Assembly: GCA_002471665.1 (NCBI GenBank)
Contig: DKQK01000023.1
Location: forward strand, 1,971-65,970
Source: Gammaproteobacteria bacterium UBA7310
GTDB taxonomy: Bacteria > Pseudomonadota > Gammaproteobacteria > Pseudomonadales > Ketobacteraceae
DNA length: 64,000 nucleotides
Direction of reading: 5' to 3'
The translations under genes were made by a program, and so were the position numbers. A model generated the notes under the pieces. The model saw only the letters and a list, made by a program, of their open reading frames with translations. It did not search any database and was not told where the DNA came from. This document shows positions 25,818 to 35,009 of this stretch, one piece after another; within the stretch, counting starts at the first letter, position 1; the number at the start of each line of letters is the position of its first letter.

Positions 25818-27128
25818 ATGCACAAGCCCGAATTGCTCTCCCCCGCCGGGACTTTGAAAAGTATGCGCTACGCCTTTGCCTATGGCGCGGATGCCGTCTA
25901 TGCCGGTCAACCCCGTTACAGTCTTCGGGTACGCAACAACGAGTTCAATAAAGAAGAAAATCTGGCCCGGGCCATCAGCATGGCACACGCCCAGGGCAAA
26001 CAGTTTTACCTGGCCGCCAACCTGGCGCCCCACAATGACAAGATCCGCTCTTTTGTGCGGGACATGGAACCGATCATTGCCATGCAACCCGATGCCCTGA
26101 TCATGTCAGACCCGGGATTGATTATGTTGGTGAGGGAACACTGGCCACAGCAGCCGGTGCATCTCTCCGTGCAGGCCAATGCCGTTAATTGGGCAACGGT
26201 GAAATTCTGGCAACAACAGGGTATCTCCCGGGTCATACTGTCAAGAGAGCTGTCTTTGGACGAGATCGAGGAAATCCGCCAGCGGGTACCGGAAATGGAG
26301 CTGGAGGTATTCGTGCACGGCGCCCTGTGTATTGCCTATTCCGGCCGCTGCCTGCTGTCCGGTTACATGACTCACCGGGATTCAAATCAAGGCGCCTGTA
26401 CCAACTCCTGCCGCTGGAAGTACGATGCCCACCCGGCCCGGGAAACGGCCGGGGGCGACATCGTTGCCGTGAACACCCACATGCCACCGGCCGAGGACAA
26501 ACTGTTTCTATTGCAGGAACAAGGCAGACCCGGAGAATACATGCCCGCCTATGAGGACGAGCATGGCACCTACATCATGAACTCGAAGGATCTGCGTGCG
26601 GTGCAGCACGTGCAACGCCTGACGGACATGGGCATCCACTCTCTCAAGATAGAAGGCCGCACCAAATCACACTTTTACGTGGCACGCACCGCTCAGATTT
26701 ACCGCCAGGCCATTTCCGATGCGTGCAATCGCTCTGAGTTCAACTGGGCATTGATGGATCAACTGGAAGGACTGGCCCACCGTGGTTACACCGAAGGATT
26801 CTATCGACGCCACTTACCGGCGGAGTTTCAGAATTACGAGGAGAACAACTCTAATTCAGGCACTCAGCAGTTTGTGGGAGAAATACTGGATTACCACCAG
26901 GGTCAACTGACCGTACAGGTGAAAAACCGCTTTGCCGTGGGCGATACTTTGGAGTTGATGACGCCACAGGGGGATTATCATTTTATTCTGCAACAGATGG
27001 AAACCGAGAAAGGCGAATCCGTGGACGTGGCCCGCGGGGATGGTTGGACGGTGCGCATTCCGGCTCCGGCGGAGATCAATCCGGAGTACGCCCTGCTGAT
27101 GCGCAACCGCACGGGAATGGCGGACTGA
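25818..27128 (+). CDS. trhP: U32-family tRNA hydroxylation protein TrhP (YegQ)
   Basis: 436 residues, starting KPELLSPAGTLKSMRYAFAY with GADAVYAGQPRYSLR, the U32/YegQ signature. Four Cys in CIAYSGRC and GACTNSC (residues about 169-198) are the likely Fe-S ligands of the family. TrhP makes 5-hydroxyuridine at position 34 of certain tRNAs using prephenate. The gene interrupts the T6SS blocks on the opposite strand and is not expected to be part of them. Confidence 0.92.
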   Translation: MHKPELLSPAGTLKSMRYAFAYGADAVYAGQPRYSLRVRNNEFNKEENLARAISMAHAQGKQFYLAANLAPHNDKIRSFVRDMEPIIAMQPDALIMSDPGLIMLVREHWPQQPVHLSVQANAVNWATVKFWQQQGISRVILSRELSLDEIEEIRQRVPEMELEVFVHGALCIAYSGRCLLSGYMTHRDSNQGACTNSCRWKYDAHPARETAGGDIVAVNTHMPPAEDKLFLLQEQGRPGEYMPAYEDEHGTYIMNSKDLRAVQHVQRLTDMGIHSLKIEGRTKSHFYVARTAQIYRQAISDACNRSEFNWALMDQLEGLAHRGYTEGFYRRHLPAEFQNYEENNSNSGTQQFVGEILDYHQGQLTVQVKNRFAVGDTLELMTPQGDYHFILQQMETEKGESVDVARGDGWTVRIPAPAEINPEYALLMRNRTGMAD

Positions 27129-27147
27129 AACCGCTGCCCGGTTAACG

Positions 27148-29667
27148 CTATTGCAGTGCTCGCACCACACGAAAGCCCAGTAAGGCTTGTCCTTCCGGTG
27201 CACTCCCGGTGATACGATCCGGGCGGCAATTCGCCAGATCGGTATAGGCATCGCCGCCGGCCGCCCATAGCTGGTTTGCATTCCCCAACCATTCCGCCGC
27301 GTTTCCAAACAGATTCACCAGCCCCAACGAGTTCTGATAGCCAACCTCAGCCGCCCGCAGACTCTGCCCACGAACCCAGCGGCCCCCGGCGTACACTTTA
27401 CAGTTATGATCCCGTACACCGCTGTCATCACGGGCCATTAGCTGCCATTGCCGGATAGTAGGCAAGCTGTAACGGCGCCCGCTCATCTTGGATAACCATC
27501 GCAGGTAATCTACTACCTCGGTGTAATGCAATCCCGTAATTGGGAGCTCGTCACCGGCACGGGGTTCACAGGTTTTGTAAAGACGGCAGTAATGATTATA
27601 GTCATTCACGGTTACTTCCAAGCGGCTGACAGCAAAGGTGGCCACTGAACCGGCGCCCTTGACCACCACCAGTTCAGGCCCCTTCACAGACGCCGTCAAT
27701 GGGTCGCGACAGCGATAACGGGCATTCGCTCCACCATTGGCCAACACAGATTGGCAGGGGTCCCGGGGATGCGATACGGATTGAGGTTCTGCCTTGGCCA
27801 ACAGCGCGTTCTTCAACGCCAGAAGCTGCGAATTCCGCAGCCGCTTATCCGCCAGAAATCCGTACAGGCTTTCCCTCACCACCCCGTACATGGCGGGATT
27901 CTGCTGCTGCAGTTCCTGTAGAAAACCCATAAGGCCATCCACCTCCACCAGCTCCAATCCGGCCGCCATTTCCGCCGCACGCTGATAGCTCTCCAGCCAT
28001 TGATCGGCAAAATGTTCGGGTATCGCCGTATCGCCCTGGGCCACCACCTCCCCCTCAGACTGTTCCGCTCTGGTGAGGATGCCTTGAAACGCGGTGGCAG
28101 CATCCGGATAAAGCCGTATCGCCTGTTGCACGATAGCCCGGGCCTGGGCGTGGTGGCCCAGATAAATCGCCAGGCCTGCCTCCCGTGCCAGCAAATCCTT
28201 GAACGGGTTTTCAGTCAGCACCGGGTGATCCGGTGCCACCCGACGCAAATCCGTTAGCAGAGTGCTGAACTGCGGCGCTGTGTCGGCGTAACGCCGTTGC
28301 TTGATGCGCAGCGTCAGCTCGTCGGCCAGTTCGGAAACAAACACCTGGTGCTGCTGCTGAAAACGTTGCCATAGATCCTGCATGGCAGAAGAATCCGGAT
28401 ACAGGGGCAGCACCAATTGAAATTGGCTCTGTGCCTGTTGATAGTCCTCAGCCTGCTTCAGTTGCTGTAACCGCGCCTCCAGATTTGCCATGGCCGCATC
28501 CCGGGCGGCATCCAGAATCAGCAACGCGTCCGCTTCATCAAACGCCTGCAATCGCCGCACCCCCTGTTCCAGCGACAGAATATTTTGTACCGACAACAAC
28601 GCTGTCACTGCACGGTGTTCTCGATGGGTAAACCAGTTAAACAGCAGAATGCCCGCTATTACCATTACCAGCAGCGCACACGAGGCCAGCGCCAGGCGCC
28701 TTGACTGCTGGGTGCTGTCACCAAAATAGCGGGCTTGAAAATATTCCACGCTAAGATCTGGTGGCGGATGAAAACTTAACAGGGATCTGATGGCCCGCCA
28801 TTGTGAGCGGGACAACTCTGGAATGCGTTTGGGCTTCAATGCGCCGGCATCTGCCTGCGTTGCCTTACATTTGCCATAGGGATGCTGTCCGGCAAACAGC
28901 ATATAGAAGATACAACCCAGTGCGTACAGATCATCCTGGGGGCTGGGTGCCGCACCACAAAGTACACGGACACTGGCATAGGCCGGTGTGAACGCCTGAA
29001 CCTTGGTCGAATCCAGAGTGGCGGATTCTGCATAGATCGCCCGCGCAATCCCGAAATCCAGAATTTTGACCAGGCCACTGGTGGTAATAAAAATGTTGGC
29101 AGGTTTTAAGTCAGCATGGACGATGCCCTGCTGATGTGCGTAGGCGATGGCATCGGTCACCTGACGCAGAATGTGATTGGCGCGGGATCGAATCAGGCCG
29201 CTTTTGTTCTGCTTCAACAACTGATCCAGGGATTGCCCAGGCAACAACTCCATGGTCATAAAGGCAATGGAACCATCCCGATCAAAATCGTAGGCACTCA
29301 CAATATTGGGATGAGACAAGCGCTGCGTTTTTTTGGTTTCCTGCTGCAGGCTCACCAGGGCGTGCTCGTGACGGCAGAACGTCTCATTAATCACTTTGAC
29401 CGCCACCCAGGGATCGGCATCACCGGCTTCCACCTGACGCAAATCCCGGGCCTTGAACACCGACCCCATACCGCCGGAACCCAGCAGTTCGACCAGCTCG
29501 AAGCGTTGCTTCAGCACCATACCCTCGCAGGCGGTACTGACCCCGGTTGCACCCCGGGGCTCCGACGATTTAGCGTCCAGCCCCGGGTTGCCCAGTACGA
29601 CGGTTTTACTCACCGGCGCCACGGCAGCGGATTTTTGCACCACCGTTTGATCAACCGATTTTCTCAT
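27148..29667 (-). CDS. ppkA: T6SS-associated Ser/Thr kinase PpkA with C-terminal SUMF1-like domain
   Basis: 839 residues. The kinase domain covers about 50-320 with Gly loop LLGSGGMGSVFKARD, catalytic HADLKPANIF near 180 and DFG in LDFGIARA. One TM lies near 333-353 (LALASCALLVMVIAGILLFNWF region), followed by a helical periplasmic segment. A C-terminal formylglycine-generating-enzyme-like domain has RRYSLPTIRQWQLMARD and LFGNAAEWLGN. The PpkA/PppA pair regulates T6SS activation through Fha phosphorylation. It lies 26 bp after pppA and converges with trhP. Confidence 0.9.
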   Translation of the reverse strand: MRKSVDQTVVQKSAAVAPVSKTVVLGNPGLDAKSSEPRGATGVSTACEGMVLKQRFELVELLGSGGMGSVFKARDLRQVEAGDADPWVAVKVINETFCRHEHALVSLQQETKKTQRLSHPNIVSAYDFDRDGSIAFMTMELLPGQSLDQLLKQNKSGLIRSRANHILRQVTDAIAYAHQQGIVHADLKPANIFITTSGLVKILDFGIARAIYAESATLDSTKVQAFTPAYASVRVLCGAAPSPQDDLYALGCIFYMLFAGQHPYGKCKATQADAGALKPKRIPELSRSQWRAIRSLLSFHPPPDLSVEYFQARYFGDSTQQSRRLALASCALLVMVIAGILLFNWFTHREHRAVTALLSVQNILSLEQGVRRLQAFDEADALLILDAARDAAMANLEARLQQLKQAEDYQQAQSQFQLVLPLYPDSSAMQDLWQRFQQQHQVFVSELADELTLRIKQRRYADTAPQFSTLLTDLRRVAPDHPVLTENPFKDLLAREAGLAIYLGHHAQARAIVQQAIRLYPDAATAFQGILTRAEQSEGEVVAQGDTAIPEHFADQWLESYQRAAEMAAGLELVEVDGLMGFLQELQQQNPAMYGVVRESLYGFLADKRLRNSQLLALKNALLAKAEPQSVSHPRDPCQSVLANGGANARYRCRDPLTASVKGPELVVVKGAGSVATFAVSRLEVTVNDYNHYCRLYKTCEPRAGDELPITGLHYTEVVDYLRWLSKMSGRRYSLPTIRQWQLMARDDSGVRDHNCKVYAGGRWVRGQSLRAAEVGYQNSLGLVNLFGNAAEWLGNANQLWAAGGDAYTDLANCRPDRITGSAPEGQALLGFRVVRALQ

Positions 29668-29693
29668 GGGGCCTGACTCATGGTAGGGGGCGC

Positions 29694-30449
29694 TCAGCCT
29701 TGTTCCACGGCTATAACATTCACCGTCACATTGTCTTTGGCGGGCCCGGACAGAACCGCTTCCAGCAGGCGGGATGCACCGGTATCACAGTCGTCCGCCG
29801 CGGTCAGAATCGACAGGATCTGATCCGGGCCAATTTCCGAATAGAGTCCATCACTGCACAGCAACAACACATCATTGGGCACCAGGTCCAGGGCCAGATA
29901 ATCCAGCTCCAGGCGCGGATTGGCACCCACCGCCCGGGTGATAACATGGCGCTGGGGATGAGACAGGGTTTCCTCTTGCCCGATCAAGCCCTTATCCAAC
30001 AGTTCCTGCACCACGCTGTGATCTTTGCTCAGTTGGTAAAGCCCGTGCTCCCGCAGCAGATACAGTCGACTATCACCGGCCCAGACACAGGCACACTCCT
30101 GATCACCGGTTATCAGAGCCAGCACCGTACACCCCATCATCGCGCTGCCCGCCACCAGCGTGTGCTCCTGGGTCAGGCGGGTATTGGCATCATGAATGGC
30201 AGAGCGAACGCAGGAAACCTTGTCTTTCAGAGCAGCCGGTTTCACATCAGCCTGCGCGGTAATACCCTGGACCGCTTGGCCGATCATTTCCACCACCAGC
30301 TGCGCAGCCACCTCTCCGGCCTCGTGCCCTCCCATACCGTCCGCCACGCACCAGACCCCCTGCTCCACATGCTCACAGAAGGCGTCTTCATTCAATTCGC
30401 GCACATTACCCGCGTGCGAGCGCGCGGCGGACCGGAATCGGAGCACCAT
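29694..30449 (-). CDS. pppA: PP2C-type Ser/Thr phosphatase PppA
   Basis: 251 residues from the ATG at 30449, which lies 4 bp after the tssM stop; upstream starts would overlap tssM. All PP2C motifs are present: NVRELNEDAF, ADGMGGHEAGE, AGDSRLYLLR, LSKDHSVVQELL and LCSDGLYSEIG, with Asp residues for two metal ions. It would dephosphorylate PpkA targets such as Fha and damp T6SS firing. Confidence 0.93.
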   Translation of the reverse strand: MVLRFRSAARSHAGNVRELNEDAFCEHVEQGVWCVADGMGGHEAGEVAAQLVVEMIGQAVQGITAQADVKPAALKDKVSCVRSAIHDANTRLTQEHTLVAGSAMMGCTVLALITGDQECACVWAGDSRLYLLREHGLYQLSKDHSVVQELLDKGLIGQEETLSHPQRHVITRAVGANPRLELDYLALDLVPNDVLLLCSDGLYSEIGPDQILSILTAADDCDTGASRLLEAVLSGPAKDNVTVNVIAVEQG

Positions 30450-30453
30450 GGCG

Positions 30454-33400
30454 CTAGAGCCTCCCGGGCAGACTGAAGTTGCCCAGATAATCCCGAGCAA
30501 ACGGGTTTTGGACACGATTGGCGTGCAGCTCGTACACTGCTTTGCGCTCCTGGTCGGTGACCGTTAACTGGTAGCGATCACCATAACGGGTTGGCTTCAG
30601 TGGAAAACGGTCCAGCAACCGGAACAGCGCCCAAACACCCCCCACCTGATCACGGAACTGCACACCGTAATGATCCTCGAATACATAGCGAATGGCGTTC
30701 TGGCTACCCTGGGTGGGCCACGACAACTCGTTACGACGGGCCGGTCCATGCCGGTATTCAAGTCGCTCTCCCAGCATGTTCAGCTCGAAGCGATTGATGT
30801 TGGCATCAAGGTAGGTGGCCCTGATTTTGAAGCTGACCTGTGGTGCATCACTGTCGAGGAAGAATACGTCTCGGATCTGGTTGGCCTGCTCGAATCTGGC
30901 CAACGTTCGCTTGCTCAATGCCAGCCCCTGGCCGTCCACTGCCACCATGCGCCAGGGTGAACGCCGGGTGTCCACAAACGGAGCCAGGTAACCCTCAAAA
31001 AACTGCTGCTCAATCCCGCCCGGCTTGAAGAACTCGGAAAAATCCGCCAGGGTTACCTCGACCTCGGCCTGTTTGTCCAGCGGATAGCGCCCGGCAAGAC
31101 TGCGCTGGTAAAACGGCCTCACCATCCCGTCGTACTCGGCAGCGATATGAGCGCGGGCCGCACCCAGCGTATGCCCCCAGGCGCGGTCCGTGAGCGCCTG
31201 AACCCACTGTTTAACGGGTTCCGGCAGATGCCTTGCCTCCACTTTGAGACGGCCGATGGGATCAGAGCGTCCGTTCTGCATACGCGCCACGGCAGCATCA
31301 AACGCACCCTGGGAGGTTGAGCCCGAACTGGTAATCCCTTCCAGATAAAACTGCAACTCTGTCAGCGCGGAGGTAACCCGGTCGAAGGGGGCGGCTTGTC
31401 CATTACGGGACAACATCAAATCATGCAGCGGTTCAAATCGGTTATCCACCAGTGTCGCCGGGTTTTCCGGTAGCTGCATCATGCGGCTGCGACCGGCCAT
31501 GCTCGCTATACGGCCCAGCTTTCCGGCCTTGGGACTGGCCAGGCGTGCCAACTTGCCGGCGCCTTCCACGTTGTCGACGATGGCGCCGGGATCAATCAAT
31601 GGCTTGGATAACTGGGTATGCACCACCACCTCATCCAGCACACGGCGCAGTGGCGAGCTGCCACCCAGCATTTCATTGAGCAGTCGAACATGTTCATCCA
31701 GAGATGCTGACGATTGCAGACGCAGGCTGCTGACGGCGGATTGCCAGTGGTCGATGTAATCATCCAGATAACGCTTTTCGATTTCAGCCTGAATGTTGGC
31801 AAGATCCAGATCACTCATGTCCTGATTGCGGTTACCCACCACCCAGCTGTCATCCGCCAATTCTTCCATGATGTTGGCCTGCTGGGGTTTGAAAAAATCA
31901 TGATAGCCTTCGGCCGTATAGAACCAGGGAATGGATTGAAACTCACCGGCAAACACGTAATGCACATCGTGCCCGATCTGGGTATCGAAGCGGTAATTCA
32001 TCGGCTCCTGCTGGCGGGCCTTGTCCTGCAGGGAAGCGTAAATCTGCTGCGCCAACGGCACCTGCCGCAACACCCGCCGTGTTTGTTCCACCAGCTCGGT
32101 ATCGGATGCCAACGCCGGCCATTCCATTGCCAGTAACTGGGTCAGGTGTTGATTCAACGCCTCCTGTTTTTCCGGTTGATCTGCATGGCGATTACGCCAG
32201 TCCGCCCGCAGCCAGGTTTCCACATACTGCTTGTCCAGGCGTTCCGGCAGGCTAAGCATAAGATAGGCTTTCAGGGCATGATGCAGGTATTCCGGCAAAT
32301 CCTGGTTCTGCTGCAATTGACTGGCCATCTGGTTCTGCAGTGCGGACAGGAATTCCTGCATCAGTGCGGTGCGGTATTCCGCTGCGGCGGCACTGCTGAC
32401 CGCATCGCCCTGGTACAACCCGGCGCCAATCTCCCAACTGTCTTTGGGCGGCTGATACACGTCTCTTAATGCCAGCAGCGGCTGCAGGGTGGTCACCACC
32501 TGCTCGGGCCCGGCCCGCTCATTGATCAGGCTCCGCTGTTGCTCATACTGTTGCAAGTGTGTCTCGACGTTGTTGAGCCTGGATTCATTCAACCCATAAC
32601 TGGTCGACCATACCACAGTGGTGGCTGTAGCCCCGGCCAGCGTGGCGCCGTATCCCAGGTTGCGCGCCCATCTGAGTTTGCTTTCATAGCGACGGTTGGC
32701 GCCGGCCAGCTCCGACTCAGGAAACACGACATTCTGAAACAGACTGTTGAGAAAATAACTTTTCCCCTGGGCAGGCACACCCAGCAACGCCTCCTGACTG
32801 AACCCCATCTGCCCCGCCATGCTCTGCATGATACGCTGCATACCGGCACCCTCCTGGGTGCCACTGGTAAAATACACGCCCCGCAGCAAATAGTGATCGT
32901 GAAACCGGGATTCGCTGAAAGTACGGCCAACAAACTCGGAAAAGGCAAGCTTCAGCCGCTCGAACTGGGCGGGAAACGCCAGTATTTCCGCACGCCGGCG
33001 GAAATCCCGTTCAAAATGAAATTTGCTCAACACCCCATCGTGCAGGCGCTTGCTTAACAGGTCGTATTCTGCATCGAACAACTGCTGATAGGTCTGCTGT
33101 GGTTGCAGCTTATCCGGAAACGTCATCCCCCACACCTGCGCACGTTCCTCTTTACCCATCATGTCAAAATACGGGTTAAAACCAGGGACCAAATCGCTCT
33201 TTGTGATCAACAGATACACCGGGAAATTAACCCCAAGCTGGTCTTTCAGTTCTTGCAGACGGGCCCGCACCGCGTTGACGTTTGCCACCCGTTCAGTTTC
33301 ACTTTTGTGCACCAGTTCATCCACGCTGATGGCCACCAGTACCCCATTGATGGGGCGTCGCCGACGATACTTTTTCAACAGGCCGAGAAAGCCTTTCCAG

Positions 33401-33999
33401 GCGGCCGCATCGGCACTGGCATGACTGTCCTGGGTGGTATAACGACCCGCGGTATCGATCATCACGGCTTGATCCGTGAACCACCAATCGCAATGCCGGG
33501 TACCGCCAACGCCCTGAATAGCACCCCGGCCGAACTGGGATTCCAACGGAAAATCCAAGCCGGAGTTCACCAATGCAGTGGTTTTTCCGGTGCCGGGCGG
33601 GCCGATAATGATGTACCAGGGCAGATCATAAAGATAATGCCTGCTGTAACGGCTGTTACTGCCGCTACTGCGGCGCAAGGTTTCCATGGCATCCTTGAAA
33701 CGGGAATTCAGCAACGCCACTTCACTGGATTGAGAGTTGAATTGAGGGTTGGATTGATCACCTTTATTGTCGTTCTGTAAATCCACCGCCAGTTTTTCGT
33801 GCCCGGCTTTGGCCTGCATGGTCAGACGCAGATTATTAAGGCCCCATGCCAACACCAACAGCATGATGATCAGCAGGCGCACAACGTCACTTTCCAGGAA
33901 TTTTTTATCGGCAATGGCGATGTAGGGGCCGCCAAACCAGATCAGAATGGACAGCGCCAGAACGCCAATCAGGGTAATCACCCACTTCTGTTTCAGCAT
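30454..33999 (-). CDS. tssM: T6SS membrane complex protein TssM (IcmF)
   Basis: 1181 residues, full length. Two N-terminal TM segments (WVITLIGVLALSILIWFGG and VVRLLIIMLLVLAW) come first. A cytoplasmic NTPase-like domain follows with an intact Walker A GPPGTGKT (133-140), then a third TM near 450 (YGATLAGATATTVVWSTSY) and a large periplasmic domain. With TssL and TssJ it spans the envelope. It starts 17 bp after tssL. Confidence 0.97.
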   Translation of the reverse strand: MLKQKWVITLIGVLALSILIWFGGPYIAIADKKFLESDVVRLLIIMLLVLAWGLNNLRLTMQAKAGHEKLAVDLQNDNKGDQSNPQFNSQSSEVALLNSRFKDAMETLRRSSGSNSRYSRHYLYDLPWYIIIGPPGTGKTTALVNSGLDFPLESQFGRGAIQGVGGTRHCDWWFTDQAVMIDTAGRYTTQDSHASADAAAWKGFLGLLKKYRRRRPINGVLVAISVDELVHKSETERVANVNAVRARLQELKDQLGVNFPVYLLITKSDLVPGFNPYFDMMGKEERAQVWGMTFPDKLQPQQTYQQLFDAEYDLLSKRLHDGVLSKFHFERDFRRRAEILAFPAQFERLKLAFSEFVGRTFSESRFHDHYLLRGVYFTSGTQEGAGMQRIMQSMAGQMGFSQEALLGVPAQGKSYFLNSLFQNVVFPESELAGANRRYESKLRWARNLGYGATLAGATATTVVWSTSYGLNESRLNNVETHLQQYEQQRSLINERAGPEQVVTTLQPLLALRDVYQPPKDSWEIGAGLYQGDAVSSAAAAEYRTALMQEFLSALQNQMASQLQQNQDLPEYLHHALKAYLMLSLPERLDKQYVETWLRADWRNRHADQPEKQEALNQHLTQLLAMEWPALASDTELVEQTRRVLRQVPLAQQIYASLQDKARQQEPMNYRFDTQIGHDVHYVFAGEFQSIPWFYTAEGYHDFFKPQQANIMEELADDSWVVGNRNQDMSDLDLANIQAEIEKRYLDDYIDHWQSAVSSLRLQSSASLDEHVRLLNEMLGGSSPLRRVLDEVVVHTQLSKPLIDPGAIVDNVEGAGKLARLASPKAGKLGRIASMAGRSRMMQLPENPATLVDNRFEPLHDLMLSRNGQAAPFDRVTSALTELQFYLEGITSSGSTSQGAFDAAVARMQNGRSDPIGRLKVEARHLPEPVKQWVQALTDRAWGHTLGAARAHIAAEYDGMVRPFYQRSLAGRYPLDKQAEVEVTLADFSEFFKPGGIEQQFFEGYLAPFVDTRRSPWRMVAVDGQGLALSKRTLARFEQANQIRDVFFLDSDAPQVSFKIRATYLDANINRFELNMLGERLEYRHGPARRNELSWPTQGSQNAIRYVFEDHYGVQFRDQVGGVWALFRLLDRFPLKPTRYGDRYQLTVTDQERKAVYELHANRVQNPFARDYLGNFSLPGRL

Positions 34000-34016
34000 G
34001 ACTCGTTAACCTTTAA

Positions 34017-34952
34017 TCATCGATTTGTTTCGCTCTCCAGTGGGCGCTCCAGCCGAGAGATCAACGCATCACTGCGTTCATTGAGCAAGTAGGAAAAACC
34101 GGAGTACGTGCCCAGCATGAGCACACCCACCACCGCCACCACCACCCACAACGGCAGATAACGTGACAAGGGGTTGCGGCGCTGGGTCACCCGCTGCCAG
34201 TGTGGAGACAGATCCCGCTCCGGCTCACCTTTTTGCAGGCGGATCAAATGGAAAAGGTTATCGCGCAACCCTTCCAGTTGTGCAAAACCACGGGGATCAA
34301 GACGGAACTTGCCTTCAAATCCCAAGCCCAGGCACACGTACATCAACTCCAGCAAATGCAAATTTTTGGCCGGGGATTGCTGCAGAAATTCCAGCAACTG
34401 AAAAAAGCGTTCCCCGCCGCCGGTCTCGCCGTGAAACTGGCTTAACAAGGATTGCTTGCTCCACCGGCCACTGCCCCAGGGGGTCTTGTTAACCAGTTCA
34501 TCCACCACAGTGCACAGCACATAGCGGGCATAAAAACGGGTTTCTTCACTGACTTCCTGCTGCAGCAATTGCTGCTCGAACCGCTGTATCTGCTGTACAC
34601 AGCTATCACGATAGGACATCACATCCTGTTGCGCCTCGGTTTGATTCGCCAACAAAGAGATGCGCTCCAGCAATCCGGCGCCCGCGGCCAATAGCGGATT
34701 GTCCAGCGATTTTGCTGCGGGGCTGTATCCCCAACCGGCGGCGGCATCGACACCGGGTTGAAAAAAAGCGGCTGGATGCGCGCCAACCGCGCCGGCACTC
34801 TCCGGCTCCGCCATCGGCCGCAGCGGTGGTGGCGGCGCTTTGGGGCGCCCACCGGGATTGGGCCGGGCAAAGCCACCGGCAATGGGGCTGGAGGTATGCG
34901 TTTCGCCGTCCGCATTGCGAATTTGAATCAGGGTTTTGTCTTCAGCACTCAT
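34017..34952 (-). CDS. tssL: T6SS membrane complex protein TssL (DotU)
   Basis: 311 residues. A Pro-rich N-terminal extension (about 1-60) precedes the DotU domain, which has YVLCTVVDELVNKTPWG and QLLEFLQQSPAKNLHLLELM. A C-terminal TM helix (LWVVVAVVGVLMLGTYSGF) is followed by a short tail, with no peptidoglycan-binding OmpA domain. It anchors the baseplate to the membrane complex. It is 57 bp after tssK. Confidence 0.95.
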   Translation of the reverse strand: MSAEDKTLIQIRNADGETHTSSPIAGGFARPNPGGRPKAPPPPLRPMAEPESAGAVGAHPAAFFQPGVDAAAGWGYSPAAKSLDNPLLAAGAGLLERISLLANQTEAQQDVMSYRDSCVQQIQRFEQQLLQQEVSEETRFYARYVLCTVVDELVNKTPWGSGRWSKQSLLSQFHGETGGGERFFQLLEFLQQSPAKNLHLLELMYVCLGLGFEGKFRLDPRGFAQLEGLRDNLFHLIRLQKGEPERDLSPHWQRVTQRRNPLSRYLPLWVVVAVVGVLMLGTYSGFSYLLNERSDALISRLERPLESETNR

Positions 34953-35009
34953 ACAATTGGCATGTCCCTTGTTTTAATACCCGGTGTTTTAACACCTGGT
35001 TTCACCCCG

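Noticed and set aside
29700..30476. 258-codon open frame on the plus strand
   Set aside because: Antisense to pppA, which has all PP2C motifs.
33103..33780. 225-codon open frame on the plus strand
   Set aside because: Antisense shadow of tssM.
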